From: Globodera rostochiensis
Taxonomy: Eukaryota; Nematoda; Chromadorea; Rhabditida; Heteroderidae
DNA length: 64,000 nt
Direction: 5' to 3'
NCBI GenBank assembly: GCA_018350325.1
Contig: JAEVLN010000019.1
Span: forward strand, 682,001 to 746,000
In this document: positions 23,330-34,457 of the stretch, piece by piece
Position numbering within the stretch: the stretch's first letter is position 1
Layout: every line of letters begins with the position of its first letter
Position numbers and translations under genes: made by a program
Notes under the pieces: model-generated
Seen by the model: only the letters and a program-made list of their open reading frames with translations
The model's database searches: none
Told to the model about the DNA's origin: nothing

Positions 23330-24794
23330 TGGTTGTTGCGCGCCGGTGCGAACGATTGGACGGACGTAAACTTTCGACGAATGGACACATATTTTTGATC
23401 TTTACGTATTCCGTAGTTTAACATGTTTTAGTATTTTTAAGAGACGATAAAAATTATTACACAAAAACTGCAAGTTTTAAGTGGTTAGAAAATGTTGAAA
23501 AATGCAAAAGTTTACCCAATTGGCACCAAAAAAAATGGACGAAAATACCCCCCCCCCCCGGCAATGATGACAAAATTTCCAATTTTCCCCAACGGCGTCT
23601 ATCGGTGCGCCTTCCCCAGTAAAAGCTTAAGTTTGGTCTAAAAAGGCTCCGGTGAGGGTATTTTGGACACTTTTTAATTGGAGCTTCACTTTCACTTAGT
23701 CAGTAGAAAGTGGGCCATTTCATTTTTAATTATCGCCGCTGGGCTAATCTTTCGGTGCGAAGGCTGCCGTTACTCCAAAGCCGCGCCCAACTTTGGGGGA
23801 GGGAGGGCTGAATGATTTTACAAAATTCATTACGTTTTGTACGAATTGAAAGTAAACCCATAATTTAATTCCACATGTTAATTTGTGTTTTTTGGTTGGT
23901 TTCTTAATATGCAATTACAATTTTTGACATTCGTCGCATATCAAACGGACAAAGTCAGTGAGCCGAGCCAAGCCTTTTTTATATAAAAAAAATCGCATAA
24001 CGGAGTTGTACTTACTAGTGTTCGGCAAATGGGGTTTTTCGGTATTCGGTATCGGTATTTCGGTAAAATACCTATAAAAAATACCGCGGTAATACCGAAA
24101 AATACCGCGGTAATACCGTACCGTGCCGAACACTAGTACTTACTTATCAAATCGCTTTCAAAAATTGATTTTAATGATAAAGCCAAAAATAAATAAAACA
24201 TTTCCCATTAGATCGATTAATATTAATATTAGGCTCGGATTTGATATTTTATTTTTTCTTTTGAAAGAAGCCCAAAAATGGCATTTTTATTTCAAAAACT
24301 TGTGAATTAGGCAACTTTTTAAGTTCATATACCTAATCCGTCGTATTTGTAAGCATTTAAAATAATTTCGAAAAATTGTAAGAATTTTTAGCGTTTAATT
24401 TAAAGAAAAAATATTATTTTTGAAATAAATTCGAATTGTCTGCCTCAAAAACTGGCATAGGAACCAATTGGTCATGTTTATTGAATATTGTTTTTTCCGG
24501 AAATATTTTTGAAATTAAAAGTCACAAATTGTATGTAGACAGACGACGATTGAATGATTTGGAAGTGCTTGCGCGTGAAAAAGGTCAATTAAAATAAGAA
24601 AATAATCTTCAGGGGAAAATAATGTGAAGCTTTGGGGGTAATTGCATCATGTGCTACGATGGCATATCCATCAGCGTCAACCAGCCGATAAATGCACTTT
24701 CATTCGCATTTTTATTTTGTTTAAAAGTCTTTTTTTTCACATCCATTAGCATTTTAACCATTTTACGTTGAAGCTTAAATATTTATAATTTACA
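23330..24794. other. Intergenic region with one MITE
   Basis: No gene is supported. The region contains a C run at 23549-23559, AT-rich sequence and a short transposon (24016-24135, listed separately). The small open frames here have no splice partners or recognisable domains. Confidence 0.5.
24016..24135. mobile_element. hAT-like MITE, 120 bp, with 8-bp target duplication
   Basis: The element begins TAGTGTTCGGCA and ends with the exact complement TGCCGAACACTA. It is flanked on both sides by the perfect 8-bp direct repeat GTACTTAC (24008-24015 and 24136-24143). The interior is made of short motifs such as GGTATTCGGTATCGGT and ATACCGCGGTAATACCGAAA, which are themselves partly complementary, so the whole element can fold on itself. 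Eight-base target duplications and ends of this type are typical of non-autonomous hAT-superfamily elements. It carries no coding capacity. Confidence 0.9.
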
Positions 24795-27060
24795 ATGCAT
24801 TGGAAATTAATTTATTTGATCGCAGGTTTGTCTAACTTTAATTAATATAAGTATAAAATAGGTGGATTTATCTGACAAGTGAGTCCGGTGTCCTTAATCC
24901 GGGTATTTTTGGGAAACCCCCGGACTTCTTGGCCCGGGCCCGTTCCGGGTCTGTCTGAGATGAGAGAATCCGGGTACCCGGGCCCGACTTTTTCAAAATT
25001 CCGACCCCTAATATTATTATAAATATATGCACATTTATTTATTGGGGGTTTATTGCTTCAGTTTATCGCGCATTTGCTGCCTCCGTCACGGAGGCGGAGG
25101 ATTTCCCCGCGGGGGACGAAAAGAGCAAAGAGAGGGAAATTGGCGACCATTCGCTTCAACAAATTAAGCGCGTGCTAAATTTGACTTTGAAGCCAATTTT
25201 TGGCTCAAAAAGTGTGCAAAATTTGCTCGGGAGAGGCGAAATGGAAGAGGCAAATTTTGATGAAATGTGTGGCGTCGTAACGGCACTCGGATTCGAAAAG
25301 TTCGCCAACAAACTTTTGTCCGATAAATTAACAAAAAGAGGCAAAACTAATCGCTTAATTGACGCAACCGTTTTTGACGTTGGGCAAAAGTACAAAAATT
25401 TTGAAGAAAAATTGACAAATTATTTGAGCCTTATGAATAATTTGAAAGCATCCGAAGAAGAAGAAGCTTCGGAAGCGAATGTGGAGAATATGGGGGCTGA
25501 GAAGTATTCAAGTGAAATGTTTGCGCTTTTTCTTTTTTCGCGAATTTGTGAAGAAATGTTGAAACTGACAGAGGTGTTTAAAATAAATTTAAATACTAAT
25601 ATATAAATTAATAATTAAGTTAAATTTAATATTTACAAAAAAAAGAAACGGAATAAAAGGCAGATTATTTTTTAAAATTAATTTTAATCATTTCAGAATA
25701 ATGTTTCGTGCAACAAACAAAAAGCTGATGAAATTATTTTTAAACATAATTTTTTGAATAAAATGCGCAGAAAATTATATAAAAGTTTCGAAATGACCAA
25801 ACGGAAAATGTTGCGCATTTTAACAAAAGACGGGGAACAAATGGAACAATTAATGAGTCGTAATGACATCAAATTGGCCGTACAAAAAGCCAATCAGCGG
25901 ACAACTTTTGACGGTGTGACCAAAAACATTCAAAATGATTCGGAAATCGCGCAAATGAGGCGCGAATTTTCTCTGTTCTTTCAGACCTTTGAGCAAATGC
26001 ATTCCTTCAAAAGGGACAAAATTTATGAGGCCGCCTCCGAAAATAAACAAATTCGAATTCAATTGGGCCAAATGAATGTGGCCGGAAAAGCCTTTCAAAT
26101 TGCGAGCCTCCAAATTCGACTTACGCTTTTGGAAGGCATCGAAAGGCCAATGACCGGTATAATTCTTTAAGGAATTTCCGAAAATTTCGCCTTTTTGTTT
26201 TAGAAAATGAAATAAATTCGATGATTTTTGATGCTGAAAATGGAGAGAAATTTGAGCTTATTTCCGCTTCCAAATTGCTAATCGACGCTTTCATTGAGCA
26301 AGAAGAAATGAATGGAGCAAAAATGGGGAAATTTGTTCAATTTCTATCGAAAATAAAATATTTAAAATTGGAAGAATTGTTCACAATTTTACTCGACTCC
26401 GAATTCAAATACACAGCACACAAAACTTCGCTCGTGAACTGCCTAAATTCTGTAAAAGATTCGATTGAACAAAAGTTTAACACAGAAAATTTGTGGGAAT
26501 ATCTTTCAAAATTTAAAGAATTTGGGCTGGACATCGAATCATTGCGCAAAACGGAAGCAAAAGCAAATGAATTCGCAAATTTATCATTTTACGCCAAACT
26601 TTACATGTCATTCTTCAGCCAATTCTTTTCTGGGCAAAAAGGTAATTTTTGAAAAGAAAAATAAAATATTTAACGACAATTTATTTTAATTTTAGGCAAA
26701 AATGTGATGGAAAAATGTCCCAAAAATTTCACTGAAAAATTGTCCCCCGAAGAATATGTCGCTTATTGGCTTGTTGAGGTTGGCAAAGTTCTGAGGAAAC
26801 ATTTAATTTCAGCAAGACAAAAATTGGTCGTAATTCTTGAAGAAAATTTTATAAATCTTGAAGGGATTTTAAAAGAAAATTTGGACAAAAAAGTCAAACA
26901 ATTAAAAAGTGATTACAAAAAGATGCGAAAGGATGCGCGCAACGAAAACATTCGGAAAATGAAGGAAAAATATGCGCAAGAAATTAAAACTCACTTGGCC
27001 ATGGCTTGGACAGTGAACGGCACGCTAATGGACCAATTGCCGTTGGAAGGAGACCATTAA
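24795..27060 (+). CDS. Predicted secreted helical protein, unknown function
   Basis: I do not recognise this protein. Five exons join in frame (24795-24825, 25062-25573, 25697-26156, 26204-26641, 26696-27060), all with GT/AG borders and consistent phases, giving about 601 residues. The N-terminus (MHWKLIYLIAVYRAFAAS) looks like a short signal peptide split by the first intron. The mature part is rich in Lys, Glu and Leu and predicted mostly helical, with stretches such as NLTLKPIFGSKSVQNLLGRG, LDIESLRKTEAKANEFANLS and LKSDYKKMRKDARNENIRKM. Only a few cysteines are visible. There is no membrane segment after the leader. Lineage-specific secreted helical proteins of this kind are frequent among gland or pseudocoelom proteins of cyst nematodes, but no effector family is identified. 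Base composition is more AT-rich than in neighbouring housekeeping genes. Confidence 0.75.
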
Positions 27061-28063
27061 AGTTTAAACTTTCCCACAAATTATTCGCTTTTTTTATTTT
27101 ATTTTTTACCGATTTATTTCGTTTTATATTTTTGTGCATTTTATGTAAAGAAAAACGCCGCCTGAGAATGACCATAAATTTTGAATATGCCGGCAGCGCT
27201 TACTCAAAATGTCCCCCGTCAGGCCCGGACCCCGGACGGAATTTCGTGCCGGATACCGCGTTTTAATTATGATTAAGCAATTTTTGGACCTGCCCCCCTC
27301 CCCCCTAATTTACATGGAAAAATCCATTTGGCACAATTTAAAAATCCGAATCCAGAAAATTTGATCAGTTATCGAGATGCTAAACTCCGGTTTGATAATC
27401 TTTTAGCAAGCATTTTTGTTATTATTGGTAGCTTTAAAATGTTAAATGTTAAATTTTCCATTTTTATTCGTTTCCTTCACGGTGAGTTATTCTCCGAGAG
27501 AATTCCCCGAAAATTGTTAGAGAGCATGCACCCTGAAGATCGATATTTTCCGAAAATTTTTTAATAACGCCCGGAAAATGCGACACAAAAAATGGTTTTA
27601 AAAATTATTAAAATAAATTTTATGAATTATATTTTTTTCTGATATCATTTTTTATTTTATTAACCTTTTAAAATATTTTATATAATAAAATTAATCGATT
27701 TTGAGTAAAATGGTTCAGCCATTCGGTGTGCAATTGACGCAAATATTGAAGCTCTTCAATTCAATCTTTGGTTGACGTATGTTTTGTTTGTGCTTCTGCT
27801 ACTGGTGGCTTTTGCCCTTTGACGTCGGCGAAAACAATGTTTAAATTTTAACGTTAGTGCACATAATGCCAAATTGTTTAAATTTTAGCGTTAGTACACA
27901 TAATGCCAATATTTATTTTTAATTTTTTTGATTTTATTATTCTTACAAATTCTAAAAAATTTTCCCAAAAATTCCGTGTTCCGTTCCGCATATTGTATGC
28001 CGTGGCTAATGGGAATGGCACGGCTAATTGTGCATTTTAGAGTTCATTAAAATTGTGAATAAA
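27061..28063. other. Intergenic, AT-rich
   Basis: No gene is supported. A GC-rich scrap near 27205-27262 (CCCGGACCCCGGACGGAATT) stands out from AT-rich surroundings and resembles the scrap at 24890-25010 in the first intron of the preceding gene; both may be remnants of a dispersed repeat. A 25-30 base direct repeat (TTTAACGTTAGTGCACATAATGCC and a near copy) lies at 27848-27906. Confidence 0.5.
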
Positions 28064-29526
28064 ATGACAAAAAAACGATTACCTCTCTCAGAAACGCGGC
28101 CGCCGAAGAGAAAAGAAATGTAATTTTTAATTTCGTTTTTTTCATTTGCTTTTTCGTTTTGCTTAGGCAGCCTCTTCAAAGCGCCTTCGGGGCGCCCAAA
28201 CAATTTGTCACTTTTTCTGTCAACGGCTCGACAAGTCCGGCCCGCAAAAAAACGCAGTTTCAACCGCCGATTCGGGAAAGTCACCGTCGGATGCCGAACC
28301 CGAATTTGTCAGTGTTTTTTTTAAACTATTAAAACGTAGAAAACTGAAATCGCAATTATTTTCCAAAGAAATGGTAAAAAATGTTTCAGTCCTTCGACGA
28401 CTGACGGCCAATTCGAAACGCAAACGGCGGAAAATAGCGGCGGAAGTGCCAATTCATCGCAGCAAAGGGCCGCCGTGGTGGAAAATGTTTTTTGCGCCCC
28501 GTCAAAACTTCAGGTTTTTTTTCTTTATAATTTTCCCAGAAAAATCGCCATTTTGTAATATTTTTGCAGAAACAACTTCACAATTCCGTCCAGTTTCTGA
28601 TGACCATGCGGGAAAGTGAACAGCACAAATTGCTGCGATTGTTGTGCAACCATCCGATTTTGTTGTACCAGAGAGTGCTGGAACTCTCTGGTGACCTGCA
28701 ACATCAGGCCACGAAGAGGGCAAAGGTCCAAATGCTCATTTTAATTTAACTCTCTCCTCAAATTCGACACGTTCAGAAGGAGTTCATCAACTTTTCTGGC
28801 GTTATGTGTCACTTCCCCACGCGTTACGAACTGTCCGAGTGCAGAATTCAGGACTCAGGTCGAGTCTTGGGGGGTTCAGAGCTGGGAAATCATAATGAAA
28901 ATTCAGGAAAATTAATCAAATTGTTCGAAATGGTAACAAAACGGCCAACCGATCGTTTGATAATCGCTTCAAATTACGTAAAAGTAGGCGCATAAAATTT
29001 GAATTTTAGTTATTTTTTAATTTTTTTGAGACTTTGGACATGCTGGACGCTCTTTTCGGCCTGTTGCGTGAACATTTCACCGTTTTTCGCATCAATCCGA
29101 ACACTCCGGTCACTGTACTGCCCCAACTTGAGCGGCAAACTTTGGAGGGGTCGGAGGGGCAACACAAAATCATTTTGTTAAGCTCCAAAATGGGTAGGCA
29201 TTGGCAAATTGACACTTTATTTGCCTTTTTGAGAGGGTTCGCTTTTTCAGAGAGATTAAGCGCAGAATTATTTCATTCATCCCGACTCGTCTTCTACGAT
29301 TTCGACCCGCTCAACGACGTCAGAACGTTCAGCAAATGGCATGCCGATGGAATGCTTCAATCGGTGCAACGGCTTGTCACTTTGGTCAGTCGACACAAAT
29401 GCAAAAATTATGGATTTTTAAACGATTTTCAGTTAATTTTAGGAGACTTTCGAGGCGGACGAATTTTCTTCCAACGACGGCAGCGATTCCCGGCCAAATT
29501 CCCAACCATTCGATTTGCTGTTGTAA
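28064..29526 (+). CDS. RAD54-derived protein with only a degenerate helicase C-lobe
   Basis: The C-terminal two thirds align with the second RecA lobe of RAD54/RAD54B: LLRLLCNHPILLYQR (family: LKKLCNHPALIYD), FPTRYELSE, SGKLIKLFEMV, RLIIASNYVKTLDMLDALFG (family: VVLVSNYTQTL), KIILLSSKM and SSRLVFYDFDPLNDVRTF. The N-terminus is short and basic (MTKKRLPLSETRPPKRKEM). No first lobe is present: there is no Walker A, no DEGH and no Q motif in the gene or its introns. Motif V (family: SSKAGGxGLNL) has become SSKMERLSAEL, and motif VI (family: ARxWRDGQ) has become SKWHADGM, losing the arginine finger. The protein ends before the usual GTIEEKI segment with an acidic tail stopping at 29524-29526. It cannot be an ATPase. 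The frames and splice sites remain open, so it may be a functional non-catalytic protein rather than a simple relic. The exons near 28.1-28.5 kb are less certain. Confidence 0.7.
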
Positions 29527-29636
29527 TTTTGCGAAGGCCGACAAAACGTCTTCCTCTTAATTTGGTCAACATTTTTGTGTTTATAGACAATTTTTTGAAT
29601 TGGATAATATTTGTTTTTCATTTTTGTCCAGAATCG

Positions 29637-30790
29637 ATGGGGGTGGGGGGGGGGGGGGGGGGTGGGTATATGTTGCAGTTGCATCTTTCCTCTCATCCAC
29701 ACACCATCACAATTAATTCCCCGCCCAATTCCGACCCATTTCCTCACCATCCACTGCGTGCGACCCCCCCCCCCCCCCCCCGGGGATGGAATGCTCTTCA
29801 CCAAATCGGTCGGATCGATATTAGTGCATATAGCCCCACCAAAGTGCACACATCCAAAGCTCCCTCCCCCCTCCCTCCCCCCTCCCTCCTACAAAATGAA
29901 ACTTTACCCTCCGCCCGTTTCCCCCAGACAGAGAGAATTCCGGTGTTTTGCATATGTGCGCATTTTATGAGCTAACCCAAATTAAATGAAATCGATGGCA
30001 CTTCCTTCCGCTTCTGTCGCTTATGTGGACTAATGGCACTTTTGCTTTACGACATTTCGTCACGATTTTTTGCTTTGTTTGTTTGTTTGTTCGTTTTTGT
30101 TTCGCATCCCTCCCTTTTCTCCAATATGCAATGCATCAATTCCTTTTGGCTGAGCGAGGAGAGGGCCTTACTCCCCGCCGGGGACCCCCCCCCCCCCCTC
30201 ATCCATTTACCTCATATCTCTGTTATTTCTCTTCTCCGGGCGAGCGAGCGTCCTATTGGGGCCGGGCCCCCCCCCCGCCCATTTGTCCGTCGTTCATTCA
30301 CTTGCGGCCCCTCCAGCGACAACAGCAAAATACGGCTCCCTCTCTCTCTCTCTCTTTCTCTCTCATTATTATGCCCTCATCAACAGCAACCCAACTAAAA
30401 ACCATCGACCGATTGTCAGCAGCCGCCTTCTTTTCTTTTTGTTGTGTAATTTGATTGATTTGGACAATCGCTCTTTCAGAGGACCCACCCACTTAAAAAT
30501 GCACAAATGCGCGAGGATAAATCCAAACGAACAAATATAAACAAAATCAGATTTATCTATCCCCATTTACCTTCATTATTACAGTGGGGGGGGGGGGTGG
30601 GGGGTCTATTGTCTAATTACTGTTTAGACGAATGGACTAGGCCATTGTCCCCCCCCCCCTCACCATTAATTGGCTTCGTCTAATCCTTTGCATTCGCACA
30701 GAATGGCCAATGAAATAATGTCCCCCCCCCCCCCCCCTCCCCGTCGTATCTCCGAGTTTTATCATAAGACCCAAATTTAAGCAAAAAAAA
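29637..30790. repeat. Cluster of poly-G and poly-C tracts in non-coding DNA
   Basis: Long G or C homopolymers occur at about 29640-29662 (G), 29764-29782 (C), 30186-30198 (C), 30266-30277 (C), 30585-30598 (G), 30650-30659 (C) and 30720-30737 (C). A (TC)n run lies at 30340-30365. Proline-, glycine- or serine-rich open frames across this stretch are by-products of low complexity. I see no gene between 29527 and 30977. Confidence 0.85.
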
Positions 30791-30977
30791 AAAATGAAAT
30801 GAGAACGTCGGCGGTGACTGAGATCGTCCAAAAGCGCGCTTTGGCTTGGCCGACGCGGCGTTCCATCGGCCTCTGACTCACATTGCCCGCTCCCAGTCGA
30901 GAGAAAGGAGCACAAATTCCAGCAAAGCGACGACCCAACAGCCGAAGGCTTTTCCATCCATCAAACAGCCTGAAGAA

Positions 30978-32357
30978 ATGCGTTTTTGGCCAATCCATTG
31001 GCCTCAATTGGCATTTGCTCGTGCCAACACAGCGCAATGGAAGAGGCGGCGGAGGCTAATCACAACAGTGGCCACATCGCCACGGATTGGTCGGCGGCGG
31101 TGGCGGCATCTTCTGCTTCTGCCGCTGATAATTTTGATGCTTGGCGGCAATAATGTTGGGAGGACGGAGGAAAGGCAAGCGTTGGGTCCGGACGCCCAAT
31201 TGGAGGCGGTCGACGCGAAAAGGGAAGCGGAACTTCTGATAGAGGAAGCGGTGTCTGATTTTGAAGCATCGGAAGGTCATTTTCGGGGGGGGGGGGGAAA
31301 TACCGTGCCATTCTTGGAAAGAAGCACACAATTTGGACTAATTCAATTGCACCTTTTTTGGTTGGAGGCGACCGGAGACTTTCCATACGGAACATTAACA
31401 CGGACTAACCAATTAAATGGGCCCCCTTTTAATTGTGGGGTTTGTTTTTTGGGTGCTTTCCGTTGCGTCGTTTCCTCCCTCCCAAGCCAAAAGCGTTCGG
31501 GCACAGTCCACGTGACAAAATGGCTTGGCTTTTCTTTGTCCGTTTAAGCTTATTTCAAATCCAATTTTGTCAGACCGCACTGTGAACGATCGCCCGGGGC
31601 AATTTGGCCGGAAAGATTCTGAGGGCGGCGGACGGGCGGAACCGTCCCATTTCGCGCGTTGGCACTATTCGTCCGCATTTGCTCAGCACGCCGACTTTCT
31701 GATCGGCGCCCCGTCCATCCAGGCACTGGTCTCACGGCACAGTTGGGAACGCTATCAGCGTTTTAGAGGCATTTATTTATTTGTTTTCGGCTTATATCCC
31801 CAAATTCTAAACACTCAGAGGACACGTGCCGAAAGGGCGTCGAGACCGACTTGGCCGAGCGGAGGCTGAACAGCACCGAAAGTCCCTACTTTCACTGGGA
31901 GGAGAACGAATTCCACAGGGAATTGCGCAAAAAGTGAGTGAATGGCACATAATAATTTGGTGGCACATAATCCTTTGACTTTTTGCAGGTTATTGCCGCA
32001 AACAATGCGAGACGGGAAAAGTGCGCTTTTGCATAAATAAATATTATTATTTTTGTTATTTGCCTGAACTCAATGAAAGGATGTCATTTTAATTAGCATT
32101 TTAACATGCAATTCTGAATACTTTAAATTCCTTTGACTAATTGAATAAATAAAAAAACATTCATTCGTTACCCCCCCCCCCTCAGCCTCCTTCCGCCCCC
32201 TGCTCAACTCTAAACTGCTCGGCACCCTCGACCCGCGGCTGTTCGTCTCCACGCCCAAAACGCTGTGCAAGGCCAAGAAGCTGGTGGATGAAGCAGACGA
32301 GCGGCAGAAGCAAAGCAAAGAGGAGAAGCATATGTTCGAGGACTTTCTGATCAACAA
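30978..32357 (+). CDS. Unrecognised membrane-anchored protein (partial model)
   Basis: I do not recognise this gene. Exons that splice in frame are 30978 to about 31276, about 31574-31755, about 31818-31932, about 31989-32026 and about 32188-32357, each with GT/AG borders. The N-terminus is basic and followed by one hydrophobic segment (RRWRHLLLLPLIILMLGGNN), as in a type II membrane or secreted protein. After it come TEERQALGPDAQLEAVDAKR, WHYSSAFAQHADFLIGAPSI, QALVSRHSWERYQ, SPYFHWEENEFHRELRKKLL, LLNSKLLGTLDPRLFVSTPK and KAKKLVDEADERQKQSKEEK. The last visible exon ends at a good donor (gtgagt) at 32358. I could not find the next exon in the C-rich sequence downstream, so the 3' end is missing from this model. 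C. elegans-type short introns and preserved phase support a real gene. Confidence 0.5.
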
Positions 32358-34457
32358 GTGAGTGGGGGTGGGCGGGGAGAGACCGACCGAAACAATGCAA
32401 ATTTGGCAAATCTTTTTTTAATTTAATTGACAATCACAAACTTGTCTAACAAATTTTGTTCGCTGTTTCGTCGTCATTTGAATTGAATTCTTTTTGTTTG
32501 TTTGCATTCACTGACATCTTTGTTGTACTGTTTAAACTTCTGCTGCTTCTAATGGCATTAGGGGATCAGATCAAACGGGGAAGAGCGGCCGTTTTGGATA
32601 ATTCATTCATTTGGTCTCTGATTTTATTCTAATTACGAATCATTTATCAACACCAACCGAAAACGGCTTAATATTTGTGCCAATAGTTAGTTGGCTTTAT
32701 CTAATTTGTGCCGCCGTTTTTTTCGCTTTGCTTCGGTTGGTTTATTGTTTTGCTTCGCCACCGAATGTGTCAAATTTGCATTTATTTCGGCCTTTCTTTC
32801 CCCCGCGGGCATTTTGCATAGTTTCGACCACTCAATTTTGCTATTTTCTGCACCTCACAGAGTGTTGGACCCGAATTTGTTCGCCATCCCTACAAAGTCG
32901 AACAGACGCTCCAATGGGACAACGAAAAAGGCGCCGAATGGAAAGTCCTGAAAAAGACGATGGAGAACAAACGAAACACCCGCCACCCCCCCCCCCCCCC
33001 CACTTTGGCCTAAAAAGTCCCCCCCCCCCCAAATAAGGCCATTGTTTTGTTCGCTAGATTCTTCTGTTCCCAATGTCCACATGTCGGCCCGTCCCTTTGA
33101 TTGTACAAAACCATTCCAATCGAAAAGTGCTCATTTTGTTCCCCCCCCCCCAAGTCCCAATGGTTGGTTCCGACGGAGCTAAGCCTCTTTTTTCCATTGT
33201 TTTATTACCTCTCATTCATTCTTCGCCAGTGTCACTCTCTTTTACCTAAAACAGTCAATTTGTGTCCCTCAATGCTCTCTTTGCTATCCAACTTAAACAT
33301 TCTTAGGCCTATTCGATTTTTTTTGGCATTTTCCCTACACGAACCACGGCACTTCCCCCACCCCCACATTGGCTAGTTAAAGTTATATTGTCCCCATACC
33401 CCCAGCCCCCCCTTTTTCCCGTTGACTCAAAGGCATTCGCTTCGCAGTTTCTTCCATGGATATATTTGCGTTTTGACTTCTCTTAATGCATCGAATTGTT
33501 TGTTGTTTTCTGTGCTTTTTAATCAGTCATCAAAATTTGCCAAGTTTCGTCATTTTCTGGTCAGTAGTTCACATTTTTAAAAAACATTTGATAAACGAAC
33601 AAATCACACACAAAATCGCATTGAATGAAGCCATTCTTCAGAGTTTTCTCGCCGACATTTTGACGGCATTGTGCCACAAAGGCGTCCGAACGATTGGGCC
33701 ATTAGGCCATTACCGCGCCGTCTCATCGATCGCCCCCTCCCCCCCGACGCCGCCTCGGCTACCCATCGATCGTCTACGTGGATCAGCTGCGCCATTTTGG
33801 ATATTTTCGTATCCGGCGTTCCTCAAGTTCAGATTGAACACATTCTAGTCATTTCTTATTTTATTTTGACAAAATCACACGCTCCTCACACTGAAACTGT
33901 ATTAACATACGATTCTTTCCCTTTCCCTTCACATAATTCATCCCATCGTCCACTTCAACCGACTCGAAACGTTCATCTACAGCATCCCAACATTGTCATG
34001 CAGCACACCTCCAAATGATTCGAACAAAATCAGAAAACATTTCTTTCGTTTAAACATTCGCCGCCCACTTTTGGAAGAATAATAACCTTTGTTTCACTTG
34101 TTTTTGTGGCCTCGCCAGTCAGCTGTTCTATTTTTGAAATTCTTTTTATTACGTCCGACCATTTTTTCTGTGTATTTATATATTCCCCCTTTTTGCACAA
34201 TTCTTTCAGTTATCAAATCCATATGGTAAAAAAAAAGAAGCATTTTCTTATTAGTTGGGGGAGAGAGCATTACGATTCCGCCGATTATTTCACTTAAAGG
34301 GATAAAAACATCCCCCCCCACCCTAGGCCAGGGTCACATTTACAGATTCAGTCCCTATTTTGTGTAACGGCACGTGCCCGCCCGAATTGCCACAGCGCCG
34401 TTTAACCGATTAAAATAGAAAATAATAATAACAACAACAAAAATGGCTTCACGACGG
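32358..34457. other. Long non-coding stretch with C-rich tracts
   Basis: Apart from a possible unrecognised 3' exon of the preceding gene, no coding region is supported. Poly-C tracts lie at about 32987-33001, 33020-33030, 33140-33150 and 34311-34318. Open frames at 32611-33036 and 33604-33848 lack recognisable domains or splice partners. Confidence 0.5.

Noticed and set aside
24885..25015. GC-rich block in the first intron of the secreted helical gene, possibly a transposon
   Set aside because: I could not match inverted ends or a target duplication, so it is mentioned only as a probable repeat remnant.
29034..30454. Open frames rich in proline, glycine and serine on both strands
   Set aside because: Beyond the end of the RAD54-like gene (29526) these frames run through poly-C, poly-G and (TC)n tracts and have no domain content.
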